Notes under the pieces: generated by a model
Seen by the model: the letters and a program-made list of their open reading frames with translations, nothing else
What the model was told of the DNA's origin: nothing
Database searches by the model: none
Source of the DNA: a bacterium
Lineage (GTDB): Bacteria > Planctomycetota > UBA1135 > UBA2386
Assembly: GCA_024743115.1 (NCBI GenBank)
Contig: JANSXC010000024.1
Location: forward strand, 40,865 to 104,864
Length of the DNA: 64,000 nucleotides
Direction of reading: 5' to 3'
Part shown: positions 24,925 to 34,715 of the stretch, piece by piece
Layout of the letters: each line of letters begins with the position of its first letter
Numbering within the stretch: position 1 is the first letter of the stretch
Made by a program: the position numbers and the translations under genes

Positions 24925-25492
24925 TTTGGTTTCCTGGTTCAATGAGCGCGACGTGCGCTCCCTCGATCCAGGCGGGGCTCCAAGCGCAACCGGAAGTGGT
25001 CCTCGAGTTTCCTTGGGGCGGGTTCGAGGATTGGGAGACCTCGCCGAGCGAACGACGTCCGCCGCTGTTGTTGTCGTGACGCCATGTGTTCCTTCTTGCG
25101 CGGCGGATTGCGCTACCTGAGGGCCTCCTCTCGATCGGCGGCATCTTCATTGGCGGCGTTCTCCCTTGTTCTTGGCTGCGCCTACGCCCTCGCGCCGCGG
25201 CTGCGGCCGCACGACTGGTTCCTGGTCAATGACTCGGTTCATGTCGATGTGCGGCGGGAGGTCGCGGGCTCGGGCGGTGGGTCCCCAGCCCGAGTCGGTG
25301 GGGTGGAGGCCAGCGGCGACGAGTTCGCGTGGGGGTGCCATCATGACATGGAGCTGATGAAGTCTGCCATCATGGCGCAATCGGCCTTCGATGGCTGCCC
25401 CTCCGAATGGATCATAAACATCTGAAATGAAGTGTCTTAGAGATACTCCCCAGTGTGGCACGGTCCTCGCACCAGAGCTTCTCATGGTAGCC
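24925..25492. other. Divergent intergenic region between the FG-GAP gene and clpB; doubtful small ORF
   Basis: No gene could be confirmed. A 113-codon frame (25084-25425, plus strand) has a hydrophobic segment with LVLGC near residue 31 but no family resemblance; antisense frames are no better. A perfect hairpin GAGCGC/GCGCTC (24944-24960) stands 20 bases upstream of the FG-GAP start. The direct repeat TGCCATCATG occurs twice (near 25336 and 25367). Just before clpB, CCCCAGTG at 25448-25455 resembles the -10 element of heat-shock (sigma-32) promoters, with only a weak -35 match upstream. Confidence 0.4.
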
Positions 25493-28141
25493 ATGGAGAA
25501 ACTGACCCAGAAGTCGCAGGAGGCCCTGCAACTCGCCCAGACCAAGGCCGTGACCTTCGGCCACCAGCAGGTCGACGTTGGTCACCTGCTCGTGGCGTTG
25601 GTCGAGCCGAGCGACGGCCTCGTCGCGAAGCTGCTACAGCGGATGCAGGTGCCTGCGGACGTTCTGCAGGGGGCGGTCGAGGCCGAGCTACGCAAGGCCC
25701 CCAAGGTGTCCGGGCCCGGATTCGAGGCCGACAAGATCTACCTGACCCAGGACCTCGCCGCGGTACTCGCGGCCGCCGAGCAACAGGCCGGGCAGATGAA
25801 GGACGCCTACGTCTCGGTCGAGCACCTGTTCCTCGCGATCCTCGCGGCGGCGAAGAATGGGATCGCGGAGGTGTTCCAGTCGTTCGCGCTCGACGAGGCG
25901 CGGTTCCTCAACGCGCTGAAGGAGGTGCGGGGCAATCAGCGCGTCGAGAGCAGCAATCCCGAGGCGACCTACGAAGCGCTCGAGCGCTACGGTCGCGATC
26001 TGGTCGAGATGTGTCGCGCGGGCAAGATGGATCCGGTGATCGGGCGCGACGAGGAGATCCGGCGCGTGATCCGGATCCTGTCGCGCAAGACCAAGAACAA
26101 CCCGGTGCTCATCGGTGAGCCGGGCGTCGGCAAGACCGCGATCGCGGAGGGGCTGGCCCAGCGCATCGTGCGCGGGGACGTACCCGAAGGGCTCAAGGAT
26201 CGGACCGTCTTTGCGCTCGACATGGGCAGTCTCGTGGCTGGTGCGAAGTATCGCGGCGAGTTCGAGGAGCGGCTCAAGGCCGTGTTGAACGAAGTGACCA
26301 GCAGCGAGGGGCGGATCCTGCTGTTCATCGACGAGCTGCACACGATCGTCGGCGCGGGCAAGGCGGACGGGGCAATGGATGCGGGCAACATGCTCAAGCC
26401 GATGCTCGCGCGTGGTGAGCTGCACTGCATCGGTGCGACGACGCTCGACGAGTATCGTCAGCACATCGAGAAAGACGCGGCGCTCGAGCGGCGCTTTCAG
26501 CCGGTGCTCGTCGATCAGCCGACCGTCGAGGACACCGTTTCGATCCTGCGCGGCCTGCGCGAGCGCTTCGAGGTGCACCACGGCGTCAAGATTCAGGACG
26601 CCGCCCTCGTGAACGCCGCAACGCTGTCACACCGCTACATCACCGATCGGTTTCTGCCGGACAAGGCGATCGATCTCGTCGACGAGGCGTGTGCGATGAT
26701 CCGCACCGAGATCGATTCGCTGCCGACGGAGCTCGACACCGTGTCGCGCCGGCTCATGCAGCTCGAGATCGAAGAAGCCGCATTGCGCAAGGAGAAGGAC
26801 GCGGCGAGCAAGCAGCGGCTCGCGGAGCTCGAGAAGCAGATCCAGGATCTGCGCACCAAGGCCGACGCCATGCGGGCGCAGTACGAGCACGAGAAGCAGT
26901 CGATCGGCAAGGTGCGCGAGTTGCGCGAGCAGCTCGAGGCGCTGCGCAAGGAGCAGGAGGCGGCGGAGCGCGGCTACGACATGGAGAAGGCCGCGGAGCT
27001 CAAGTACGGCACGATCCCGGCCGCGGAGAAGGCGCTGCTCGCCGAAGAGGATCGGCTCGCCAGTTCGGAGACGGGCGATGCGGGTGAACGGTTGCTGCGT
27101 GAAGAGGTCACGGGTGACGAGATCGCCCAGATCGTCGCGAAGTGGACCGGGATCCCCGTGATGCGCCTGGTCGAGGGCGAGCGCGAGAAGCTGCTCAAGC
27201 TCGACACCGTGCTGCACGAACGTGTGATCGGTCAGGACGAAGCGGTGCAGGCGGTCGCCGACGCGGTGATTCGCGCGCGCAGTGGCATCAAGGATCCGCG
27301 GCGACCGATCGGCAGTTTCCTGTTCCTCGGGCCGACGGGCGTCGGCAAGACCGAGCTCGCGAAGACGCTCGCGGAGTCGTTGTTCGACAGCGAGGAGAAC
27401 CTCGTGCGCATCGACATGTCGGAATACATGGAGAAGCACGCGGTCAGCCGCCTCATCGGCGCACCGCCTGGCTACGTCGGCTACGACGAGGGTGGGCAGC
27501 TCACGGAGGCCGTGCGGCGCAAGCCGTACTCCGTCGTGCTGTTCGACGAGATCGAGAAGGCGCACCCCGACGTTTTCCACGTGCTGCTGCAGGTGCTCGA
27601 CGACGGGCGCGTCACGGACAGCCAGGGTCGCACGGTCGACTTCAAGAACACCGTCGTGATCATGACGTCGAACATTGGGGCGCCGCTGCTGCTCGAAGGC
27701 ATCACCGACGACGGCTCGATTCGCGATGCGGCGCGGGATCAGGTCCTGGTCGAGTTGCGCCGGCACTTCCGGCCGGAGCTGCTCAACCGCATCGACGATA
27801 CGGTGATGTTCAAGCCGCTGCAGTCGGAGGAGATCCGCAAGATCGTCGACTTGCTGCTCGTGGACCTGCGCGCCCGGCTCGCCGATCGCCGGATCACGCT
27901 CGATGTGACCGCGGAGGCGAAGGCGTTCTTCGGCTACCACGGCTACGACCCGGTCTACGGCGCGCGGCCGCTGAAGCGCTTCCTTCAGAAGGAACTCGAG
28001 ACTCGCCTCGGCCGCGAGCTGATCGCGGGCAGCGTGGCCGATGGCAGCGTCGTGCAGGTCGATGTCAAGGACGGCCAGATCGTGATCGACGCGGTGGCCG
28101 AAGCGGTGAACGGCGCGGGTGACGAGGCGGGCGCACGGTAA
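25493..28141 (+). CDS. clpB: ATP-dependent disaggregase chaperone ClpB
   Basis: Hsp100 hexameric disaggregase that, with DnaK, pulls aggregated proteins apart in the cytosol. 882 residues. Clp_N repeats lie at about 1-150; NBD1 has Walker A GEPGVGKT (208-215) and LLFIDELH; the coiled-coil M domain (about 400-530, rich in Glu/Lys) identifies ClpB rather than ClpA/C; NBD2 has Walker A GPTGVGKT (about 613-620) and VVLFDEIEKAHPD. The ATG at 25493 matches the usual MEKLTQKSQEAL start; another ATG is three codons upstream. A possible heat-shock promoter element lies 40 bases upstream. It is followed by a convergent lipoprotein gene. Confidence 0.96.
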   Translation: MEKLTQKSQEALQLAQTKAVTFGHQQVDVGHLLVALVEPSDGLVAKLLQRMQVPADVLQGAVEAELRKAPKVSGPGFEADKIYLTQDLAAVLAAAEQQAGQMKDAYVSVEHLFLAILAAAKNGIAEVFQSFALDEARFLNALKEVRGNQRVESSNPEATYEALERYGRDLVEMCRAGKMDPVIGRDEEIRRVIRILSRKTKNNPVLIGEPGVGKTAIAEGLAQRIVRGDVPEGLKDRTVFALDMGSLVAGAKYRGEFEERLKAVLNEVTSSEGRILLFIDELHTIVGAGKADGAMDAGNMLKPMLARGELHCIGATTLDEYRQHIEKDAALERRFQPVLVDQPTVEDTVSILRGLRERFEVHHGVKIQDAALVNAATLSHRYITDRFLPDKAIDLVDEACAMIRTEIDSLPTELDTVSRRLMQLEIEEAALRKEKDAASKQRLAELEKQIQDLRTKADAMRAQYEHEKQSIGKVRELREQLEALRKEQEAAERGYDMEKAAELKYGTIPAAEKALLAEEDRLASSETGDAGERLLREEVTGDEIAQIVAKWTGIPVMRLVEGEREKLLKLDTVLHERVIGQDEAVQAVADAVIRARSGIKDPRRPIGSFLFLGPTGVGKTELAKTLAESLFDSEENLVRIDMSEYMEKHAVSRLIGAPPGYVGYDEGGQLTEAVRRKPYSVVLFDEIEKAHPDVFHVLLQVLDDGRVTDSQGRTVDFKNTVVIMTSNIGAPLLLEGITDDGSIRDAARDQVLVELRRHFRPELLNRIDDTVMFKPLQSEEIRKIVDLLLVDLRARLADRRITLDVTAEAKAFFGYHGYDPVYGARPLKRFLQKELETRLGRELIAGSVADGSVVQVDVKDGQIVIDAVAEAVNGAGDEAGAR

Positions 28142-28147
28142 GGCGGG

Positions 28148-29119
28148 TCAGCGTTCTGCTACCGCCTTCGCAGCAATGCGGGCGCGCTCCGGCGGTTGCA
28201 ACTGACCGATTGCTTGTAGTCGCACTCGCACCTGGATCCGTTCGTCGTCGGGATGCGTCGCTGCGACGCTCGCGACGCCGACGGTTGCCGGCGGAATGTC
28301 GGTGCCGTTCGCGATCAACAGGCTGGCGATCAGCGCCCGCTCACCGAATGCCCGGACCTCGACCGGCAACACGAAGGCGCCGGCGAGGTCGGTCGGCGAT
28401 TTGCCGTGCCAGCGCCGCGTGCCCTTGCTCTGGAAGGCAACCTGGATGCCCTTGGCGAAGTTGAGCGCGACGGTCAGCAGGCTCGGTCGCCGCACGGCAC
28501 GTTCGAGCAACGGCGCGAGTGCCTCGGCGCCGAGCACCAGCTCGATCATCAACTCGACCGCGAACGTCGCGGTCAGAACCGCGCGCCGTTCGGCCGGCGG
28601 CAGGTTACGCACGGCGAGATGGCGCTCGCGCTCCGTGCCCGTGCCATGTTCCACTGCGAACTTGCAGAGCGGTGCGAAGCCGGCGGTGAGCACGTCGGCG
28701 GGCATCCGCTTGGTTATCGACTCGCCGATCGTCCGGCCCGTCGTGTCGAAGACCTGGAGGTGGAAGCGCACTGTGCCGTCGAGATCGAACTCGATCGGGC
28801 CCGTACCGTACTCTTCGAACGAGAAGGTTGCGCTGCCCTGCGCGTTGGGGCGGTGTTCGGCGATCGAGGTCCGGACGAACCACGACTCCGCACCGTCGGG
28901 GGTGATAATCGTCACCGAATAGACGGCGCAGTCACCGACGGCGATCGTCGCCTCAGTGGTCGTCGAGCGGTCGAATGCCAGCGCCGCTGGCCAAGCGAGG
29001 TCGGGCCCGTCGTGTAGCGCGTCGAGCGGTTCCGGGTCGAACGCAGCTGGCGGGGCTCCAGCACACGCTGCGAGTGGGGACAGGGCCGAGAGCCACAAGA
29101 TCCACGGGCAACGTCGCAT
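28148..29119 (-). CDS. Lipoprotein, paralogue of the gene at 62552-63490
   Basis: A 323-residue lipoprotein (signal with lipobox near ALSPLAAC). The mature protein starts with a beta-rich part (EATIAVGDCAVYSV, GTVRFHLQVFDTTG) and ends with a segment RRPSLLTVALNFAKGIQVAF followed by LAGAFVLPVEVRAFGERAL. The same order of motifs occurs in the lipoprotein near the window's right end (AVGDRASYEVV, VVRRPSLASVL, PAVWIPMALEANGEPAL), so the two are paralogues. The family is not recognised and its function is unknown. The ATG at 29119 is chosen because it begins the signal peptide; the frame is open upstream to 29221. It is convergent with clpB, with ends 6 bases apart. Confidence 0.65.
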   Translation of the reverse strand: MRRCPWILWLSALSPLAACAGAPPAAFDPEPLDALHDGPDLAWPAALAFDRSTTTEATIAVGDCAVYSVTIITPDGAESWFVRTSIAEHRPNAQGSATFSFEEYGTGPIEFDLDGTVRFHLQVFDTTGRTIGESITKRMPADVLTAGFAPLCKFAVEHGTGTERERHLAVRNLPPAERRAVLTATFAVELMIELVLGAEALAPLLERAVRRPSLLTVALNFAKGIQVAFQSKGTRRWHGKSPTDLAGAFVLPVEVRAFGERALIASLLIANGTDIPPATVGVASVAATHPDDERIQVRVRLQAIGQLQPPERARIAAKAVAER

Positions 29120-29237
29120 GGCGCCAGCATAGCGGCGGGGTGGATCACAAAAATGCGTGACTGCCGGCGGTGCAGCTGTGGAGATGAGGCCGGCGCGGGT
29201 CGTAGGATCGTCCGCCGCCAATCAGCGAGAACTACCA

Positions 29238-30863
29238 GTGACCAACGCCTTCTTCGAAGTTCCTGTCCCGCAGAACGAGCCGATCGACCCGTACGCCCCG
29301 GGCACGGCCTCCCGCGTCGCACTCGAGGCCGAACTCGAACGCATGGCCGGCGAGCAGATCGACATCCCCGTCATCATCGGCGGCAAGGAGATCCGCTCCG
29401 AGCAGACCGAGAAGATCGTGATGCCGCACGATCACGGTCACGTGCTCGCGACGTGCCATCACGGCGACGCGGATGCCGTCAATGCTGCGGCGAAGGCCTG
29501 CAAGGCCGCCGAGCGGGAGTGGCAGGACACGCCGTGGGAGCATCGGGCTTCGATCTTTCTGAAGGCCGCGGACCTGCTGGCCGGACCATGGCGCGATCGA
29601 ATCAATGCGTCGACGATGCTCGGGCAGAGCAAGAATGCGTTCCAGTCCGAGATCGATGCGGCGTGCGAGCTCGCCGACTTCTGGCGTTTCAACGTCGACT
29701 ACATGCGCGAGATCTACTGCGAGCAGCCCGAGAGCGCGCCCGGCATGTGGAACCGCATGGAGCAGCGCGGCCTCGAAGGCTTCGTGTTTGCCGTCACGCC
29801 GTTCAACTTCACGTCGATCGCGGCGAACCTGCCGACCGCGCCGGCGCTGATGGGAACCACGGCGATCTGGAAGCCGTCGTCGACCGCGGCGCTGTCGAAC
29901 TACTGGCTCATGAAGCTGCTCGAAGAAGCCGGGCTGCCGCCGGGCGTCGTCAACTTCATCCCGGGCCACGGGCCGACCATCGGGGATCCCGCGTTTGCGC
30001 ACCCGGATCTGGCGGGCCTGCACTTCACGGGTTCGACGGGTGTGTTCCAGCACATGTGGGGCGCGATTGGCAACAACATCAAGAACTACAAGTGCTACCC
30101 GCGCATCGTCGGCGAGACTGGCGGCAAGGACTTCATCTTCGCGCACGCGTCCGCTGATGTGGCCGCGCTCGTCACCGCGACCCTGCGCGGTGCGTTCGAG
30201 TACCAGGGCCAGAAGTGCTCCGCCGCGAGCCGGCTCTACATCCCGAAGTCGATCGCGGGCGAGTTCCAGGATCGACTACTCGCCGAGATCGCGCAGATCA
30301 AGATGGGCGACCCGCGCGACTTCTCGAACTTCATGAACGCCGTCATCGACGAACGCGCGTTCGACAAGATCAGCGGCTATGTCGAGCATGCGCGGAGTGC
30401 ATCCGATGCCGAGATCCTCTGTGGTGGGGTCTGCGACAAGAGCGCCGGCTACTTCATCCAGCCCACGGTCGTCGCGACCAGCAACCCGCGCTTCAAGACG
30501 ATGGTCGAGGAGATCTTCGGACCGGTCGTCACGATGCACGTCTATGACGACAGCAAGCTGGACGAGACGCTCGCGCAGTGCGACACCGCGTCCGCGTACG
30601 CGCTGACCGGCGCGATCTTCGCACAGGATCGCTACGCCGCAGTTCATATGGCGAAGGCGCTCGAGCACGCGGCCGGCAACTTCTACATCAACGACAAACC
30701 GACCGGCGCCGTCGTCGGTCAGCAGCCGTTCGGCGGCGGCCGCGCGTCGGGTACGAACGACAAGGCCGGCAGTAAGCTCAACCTGCTCCGCTGGTGCTCC
30801 GCGCGCACGATCAAGGAGACGTTCGTGCCGCCCACCGACTGGCGCTACCCCTTCCTGGGGTAG
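29238..30863 (+). CDS. pruA: L-glutamate gamma-semialdehyde dehydrogenase (delta-1-pyrroline-5-carboxylate dehydrogenase)
   Basis: NAD-dependent aldehyde dehydrogenase of proline catabolism: it oxidises glutamate semialdehyde to glutamate. The 541-residue protein has the group-specific N-terminus (VPVPQNEPIDPYAPGTASR), FAVTPFNFTSIAANLP, the catalytic Glu in GETGGKD and the catalytic Cys in YQGQKCSAASR. It is a stand-alone dehydrogenase, not the PutA fusion; no proline dehydrogenase gene is in the window. The GTG start at 29238 gives VTNAFFEV, which matches family N-termini better than the longer in-frame start at 29157. Confidence 0.93.
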   Translation: MTNAFFEVPVPQNEPIDPYAPGTASRVALEAELERMAGEQIDIPVIIGGKEIRSEQTEKIVMPHDHGHVLATCHHGDADAVNAAAKACKAAEREWQDTPWEHRASIFLKAADLLAGPWRDRINASTMLGQSKNAFQSEIDAACELADFWRFNVDYMREIYCEQPESAPGMWNRMEQRGLEGFVFAVTPFNFTSIAANLPTAPALMGTTAIWKPSSTAALSNYWLMKLLEEAGLPPGVVNFIPGHGPTIGDPAFAHPDLAGLHFTGSTGVFQHMWGAIGNNIKNYKCYPRIVGETGGKDFIFAHASADVAALVTATLRGAFEYQGQKCSAASRLYIPKSIAGEFQDRLLAEIAQIKMGDPRDFSNFMNAVIDERAFDKISGYVEHARSASDAEILCGGVCDKSAGYFIQPTVVATSNPRFKTMVEEIFGPVVTMHVYDDSKLDETLAQCDTASAYALTGAIFAQDRYAAVHMAKALEHAAGNFYINDKPTGAVVGQQPFGGGRASGTNDKAGSKLNLLRWCSARTIKETFVPPTDWRYPFLG

Positions 30864-30884
30864 ATCGGGCGCGGCTAGGGCGGC

Positions 30885-31646
30885 CTACGGTCCGTGAGTC
30901 GCCTGGCCGCCCACGTCGATCTGCGCCACGAGCGGCAGATGGTCGGACGCCGCGCGCGCATCGCGCGTGCGTGGCCGGTGCAACTCGATGAGTTCGGCGT
31001 CGCCGCGCAGCCACAGTGAGTCCAGCGCGCGCACCGGTGCCCATGACGGGAACGTGCGCGGGGCGCGGCGTGGGCCGCGAAAGCCCTCGGGGGCGAGCAG
31101 GCGTTTGCCGAGCGTGCCGTAAACGTCGTTGAAGTCGCCGGCGACGAGCGTCGGCGTGCGCGCGCGGATCGCGAGCATCGGCCGGGAGATGAGCAGGCGG
31201 CGGAGCTGTTCGCGGCGTTCGCGCTCGGACAGGCCGAGATGCAGGTCGAACGCGTGCAGGGTGCGGGAATGCTCACCGAGCGGAACGCGAAGTTCGACGT
31301 GCAGGGCGGAGCGCGCTTTCTTGCGCGGCAGCGTGAGGTCGACGTTCTCGGTCGCCGTGATCGGCAGCTTGCTCAGTACCGCGTTGCCGTACTCGCCGCG
31401 GCGCTTGCCGAAGTGCACGTTGACCGCGTAGCTGTGGTGGGGCAGGGCGAGCCGGTCACAGAGTTCGTCGACCTGCCGCTCGAAGCGATAGTGGCTGCCG
31501 TTCTGGGCGACCTCCTGCAACAGCACGAGATCGGGTTCGGCGTGCGCGATGACGGCGGCAGTGCGATCCGGATCGTAGCGGCGGTCGAGGCCGCCGATGC
31601 ACTTGTGGATGTTCCAGCTGACGACGGTCAGGCGCCGGCGCAACAT
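30885..31646 (-). CDS. Endonuclease/exonuclease/phosphatase (EEP) family protein
   Basis: A 253-residue EEP-fold hydrolase. Motifs in order: SWNIHKCIGG (metal/phosphate Asn), LVLLQEV (catalytic Glu), LHAFDLHLGL, LVAGDFND (Asp/Asn) and SDHLPLVAQ (catalytic His). This domain occurs in nucleases, sphingomyelinases and phosphoinositide phosphatases; the subgroup with WNIHK is often membrane- or cardiolipin-linked, but the substrate is not clear here. There is no signal peptide. Its ATG at 31646 overlaps the 3' end of the TauE/UreH-like gene by 19 bases, so they are co-transcribed. Confidence 0.8.
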   Translation of the reverse strand: MLRRRLTVVSWNIHKCIGGLDRRYDPDRTAAVIAHAEPDLVLLQEVAQNGSHYRFERQVDELCDRLALPHHSYAVNVHFGKRRGEYGNAVLSKLPITATENVDLTLPRKKARSALHVELRVPLGEHSRTLHAFDLHLGLSERERREQLRRLLISRPMLAIRARTPTLVAGDFNDVYGTLGKRLLAPEGFRGPRRAPRTFPSWAPVRALDSLWLRGDAELIELHRPRTRDARAASDHLPLVAQIDVGGQATHGP

Positions 31647-32275
31647 GAACCTCCGTTGAGGTTGGCGATTCCGCGCCAGATGAGCGCCGCCGCGGCGAGC
31701 AGCATCGCGCCGGTCTGCAGCCAGCGCACCGCGCGCGGGCCGAACCGTTCTGCGAAGCGTCCGGCCTGGCTTTGGGCAAAGAACAACAGGGGCAGCGAAC
31801 CCAGCGCGAAGCCGGTCATCACCGACGCGCCGCCGCTTGCCGAGCCGGCGACCCCGGCGCCGGCGAAGACGGACCACAAGAGGCCGCAGGGCAGCAGCGG
31901 TGTCGCGATTCCGAGCAGTCCGGCGCGCATCGTGGGCGGCAACGAGCGGCCCGCGCGATGCACGCGCGGTACGAGCTGCTGCATGCCGGGAATCTTGATT
32001 GCGCCGCGCTCCCCGAAGAGCACGAGCACGATGAGGCCACCGGCGAGGACGAACGCCGCGATGCTCGTTGGGGCCGAGAGTTCACTTGTGCCGAGGGCGG
32101 CACCGATCCCGCCGAGTACTACGCCCACTACCCCATACGCAAGGACCCTGCCGAGGTGATACGAGAACGAACTCTGCGTAGTGCCGTGCAACAGCAGCGC
32201 CAACGGTCCGCACATGCAGGCGCAATGCACGGAATTGACGAAGCCGAAAACGAAACTATCCAACCAGAGGTTCAT
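31628..32275 (-). CDS. Sulfite exporter TauE/SafE-like (UreH_2) membrane protein next to ccoI, probable copper handling
   Basis: A 215-residue protein with about six TM helices. Near the N-terminus, CACMCGPLALLLHG and a later LPCGLLWSVF carry Cys residues that are typical of the UreH_2/TauE-like family found beside cbb3 oxidase genes in many bacteria. The C-terminus ends in a Cys pair (GGSCCAG). Family members are thought to move copper or reducing equivalents for oxidase assembly, so a role in supplying metal to CcoI/CcoN is plausible but inferred from position. It is divergent from ccoI with an 11-base gap, so the two share a promoter region. Confidence 0.7.
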   Translation of the reverse strand: MNLWLDSFVFGFVNSVHCACMCGPLALLLHGTTQSSFSYHLGRVLAYGVVGVVLGGIGAALGTSELSAPTSIAAFVLAGGLIVLVLFGERGAIKIPGMQQLVPRVHRAGRSLPPTMRAGLLGIATPLLPCGLLWSVFAGAGVAGSASGGASVMTGFALGSLPLLFFAQSQAGRFAERFGPRAVRWLQTGAMLLAAAALIWRGIANLNGGSCCAGA

Positions 32276-32285
32276 TCGATCACCT

Positions 32286-34715
32286 GTGAGACTACCCGCG
32301 GAAGTCTCTGCGACGGAACAACCGTCGCGCGTCCGAGTTTCGGGCGGCGCGACGAACCGCGGGGGTGAATCGACGGGATGTACGCACTGTGGCTTACCCG
32401 TTCCCGATGATCGGCGTAGTTCGTCGTTCTGTTGTTCGGGGTGTGAGGCCGTGCACGCGCTACTGCTCGACGAGGGGCTCGAGAAGTTCTACGAACTCGG
32501 CGGCGATCGCAGCGGTGCGGTCGGGGAGATTCCGCGTGCGCCGGTGTTCGATTGGCTGGCCGAACTCGAACAGCGCGGCACCCACGGCCGCAGCGTGCAC
32601 CTGACGCTCGACGTTCAGGGCATTCGCTGCGCTGCGTGCGTGTGGTTGTTGCGTGCGCTGTGGCAGCGGCAGGTCGGTGCGCAGCACCTGCGGCTCGATC
32701 CGTCGCTCGGTCGCGCGGTGCTCGCTTACGAGGCGGGCTCGGGCGCGGCGGCGGCGTTCCTGCAGCTCGCGGCGCGCTTCGGATATCTGTTCGCGCCGGC
32801 GAGTCGCCGCCTGGAGCGCGACAGCGGCCTGATGATGCGCCTCGGCATCTGCGCCGCGATCGCGATGAACGCGATGATCCTCGCGGTCAGCCTCTACTTC
32901 GGGCTCGACTCTGCGGCGACGGCCGAGGAAGTCACGCTGCGCGAGGTGTTCGGGCACGTGCTGTTCGGTCTCGCGGCCCTTAGCGTGCTCGTCGGTGGCC
33001 CCGTGTTCTTCCGCGGCGCGTGGGCGGGCGTGCGCGCTGGTGTCGTGCACATGGACCTGCCGATCTCGCTCGGCATCGTGCTCGCGTTTGCCGGTTCGAC
33101 CGTCGGCCACTTCAGTGGAGTAGTAGGCTTTGGGGGCGGAGCGGCGTACTTCGATGCGGTCGCGATCTTCGTCGCGCTGATGCTCGGCGGTCGGTTCCTG
33201 CAGCAGCGCACACTCGCGCGCAGCCGGGATCTCGTGCTCGCCGATGACGGCGCCGAACACCTGCGGGCCCGGGTCGTGCGCGACGGCGAACTCGCGCTCG
33301 TACCCGTTGCCGAAGTGCGGAGTGGCGACGAGCTCGTGCTGGCGCCCGGCGATCTCGTGCCCGTGCGGGTTCGCCTGGCCGCCGAGGAAGGCAGCTTCTC
33401 GCTCGATTGGATCAATGGTGAGAGCGAGCCGCGCGGCTTCACCCAGCAGGACGAGGTGCCGGCCGGGGCGTTCCAGGCCGGGCGCAGCGCGGTGCGCGCC
33501 GTTGCGACTGCGTCCTATGTCGAGTCGGGCCTCGCCGAACTGCTCGGGCAGGGGCCCGTTGATCGGGAGGACACGCGCGGTCGCGTGCGCTTCTGGGAAC
33601 GGCTCAACCGCTTCTACGCCGTCGGTGTTCTGGTCATGGCGGCGCTCGCGGCGGTGCTCTGGCTGGCGATCGAACCGGCCAACGTCCTGCCCGTCGTCGT
33701 TTCGGTGCTCGTCGTGACCTGCCCGTGCGCGCTCGGCATCGCGACGCCGCTCGCGTTCCATCTCGTGATCGCGGGGCTGCGGCGGCGCGCTGTCTTCGTC
33801 CGGACGCGCAGCCTGCTCGACAAGCTGCGCCGCGTCCGCAAGGTCGTGTTCGATAAGACCGGCACTCTCACGCACGGTGGCCTGCGCGCGCAGGCACTCG
33901 TGCTGCCCGCCGGCGCGGATCTCGCAGTGCTCGCGACGATGACCGCCTCGAGCAACCACCCGGTCAGCGCGGCCGTGCTCGCGGCGCTGCCCGCACGGCC
34001 GTTCCGCGGTGACCTGAACGTTCGTGAGGTCATCGGCCGGTGCCTGCAGTGCGACGCCGACGGGCACCACTACGTGCTCGCCGGCGGCGAGTTCACGCGC
34101 GACGGCGAATCCATCGGTCGTTTCGAGCTCAGCGAGGACTATCGCGGTGGCGCCCGCGTCGAGATCGCGTGGCTGAAGAGCCGTGGTGCGACCGTCCATC
34201 TGTTGTCCGGTGATCGCGAGGAGCGTACCCGCGCCGCGGCGGAGCAGCTCGGAATCGACCCGGAGCTAGCACGCGGCGCGATGAGCGCAGTGGCCAAGGC
34301 GGACGCCGTCAGCGCGCTCGATGATGCCGATACGCTGATGGTCGGCGACGGGCTCAACGACTCGCCGGCGTTCGCGGCCGCGTTCTGCGCTGGCACGCCG
34401 GCGATGGACCGCCCCGTGTTGCCAGCCCGCGCGGACTTCTGTTTCCGCGGTGAACACGGCGGCGCCGTGCGGTCCGTGCTCGAAGCCGCGGACCTGCACT
34501 CGCGGGTCGTCGCCACCAACCTCACGCTGGCGCTCGTCTACAACGTGACGGCGCTGACACTCTGTTTCGCGGGCCTGATGACGCCGGCGCTCTGCGCCGT
34601 GCTCATGCCCGTCAGTTCGATTGCGCTCGTGTTGCACACGAGCCTGCGTTGCCAACGTTCTGGGGGCATACGCACTGAGGACGTGCGCCGGCCGTCCACC
34701 CGAGGTGCCGCGTGA
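32286..34715 (+). CDS. ccoI: Cu(I)-translocating P-type ATPase for cbb3 oxidase assembly
   Basis: P1B-type ATPase (FixI/CcoI) that exports Cu(I) for the CuB centre of the cbb3 oxidase. About 809 residues from a GTG start (the frame has no good ATG without overlapping the divergent gene). The N-terminal Cys-rich zinc-finger-like part (CTHC near residue 32 and CCSGC) is typical of CcoI. The heavy-metal-associated domain contains GIRCAAC (about 112-118), the TM metal site is TCPCALG (Cys479-Pro-Cys481) and the phosphorylation site is DKTGT (Asp523). The first gene of the oxidase cluster on this strand; its stop overlaps ccoS (GTGA). Confidence 0.92.
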   Translation: MRLPAEVSATEQPSRVRVSGGATNRGGESTGCTHCGLPVPDDRRSSSFCCSGCEAVHALLLDEGLEKFYELGGDRSGAVGEIPRAPVFDWLAELEQRGTHGRSVHLTLDVQGIRCAACVWLLRALWQRQVGAQHLRLDPSLGRAVLAYEAGSGAAAAFLQLAARFGYLFAPASRRLERDSGLMMRLGICAAIAMNAMILAVSLYFGLDSAATAEEVTLREVFGHVLFGLAALSVLVGGPVFFRGAWAGVRAGVVHMDLPISLGIVLAFAGSTVGHFSGVVGFGGGAAYFDAVAIFVALMLGGRFLQQRTLARSRDLVLADDGAEHLRARVVRDGELALVPVAEVRSGDELVLAPGDLVPVRVRLAAEEGSFSLDWINGESEPRGFTQQDEVPAGAFQAGRSAVRAVATASYVESGLAELLGQGPVDREDTRGRVRFWERLNRFYAVGVLVMAALAAVLWLAIEPANVLPVVVSVLVVTCPCALGIATPLAFHLVIAGLRRRAVFVRTRSLLDKLRRVRKVVFDKTGTLTHGGLRAQALVLPAGADLAVLATMTASSNHPVSAAVLAALPARPFRGDLNVREVIGRCLQCDADGHHYVLAGGEFTRDGESIGRFELSEDYRGGARVEIAWLKSRGATVHLLSGDREERTRAAAEQLGIDPELARGAMSAVAKADAVSALDDADTLMVGDGLNDSPAFAAAFCAGTPAMDRPVLPARADFCFRGEHGGAVRSVLEAADLHSRVVATNLTLALVYNVTALTLCFAGLMTPALCAVLMPVSSIALVLHTSLRCQRSGGIRTEDVRRPSTRGAA

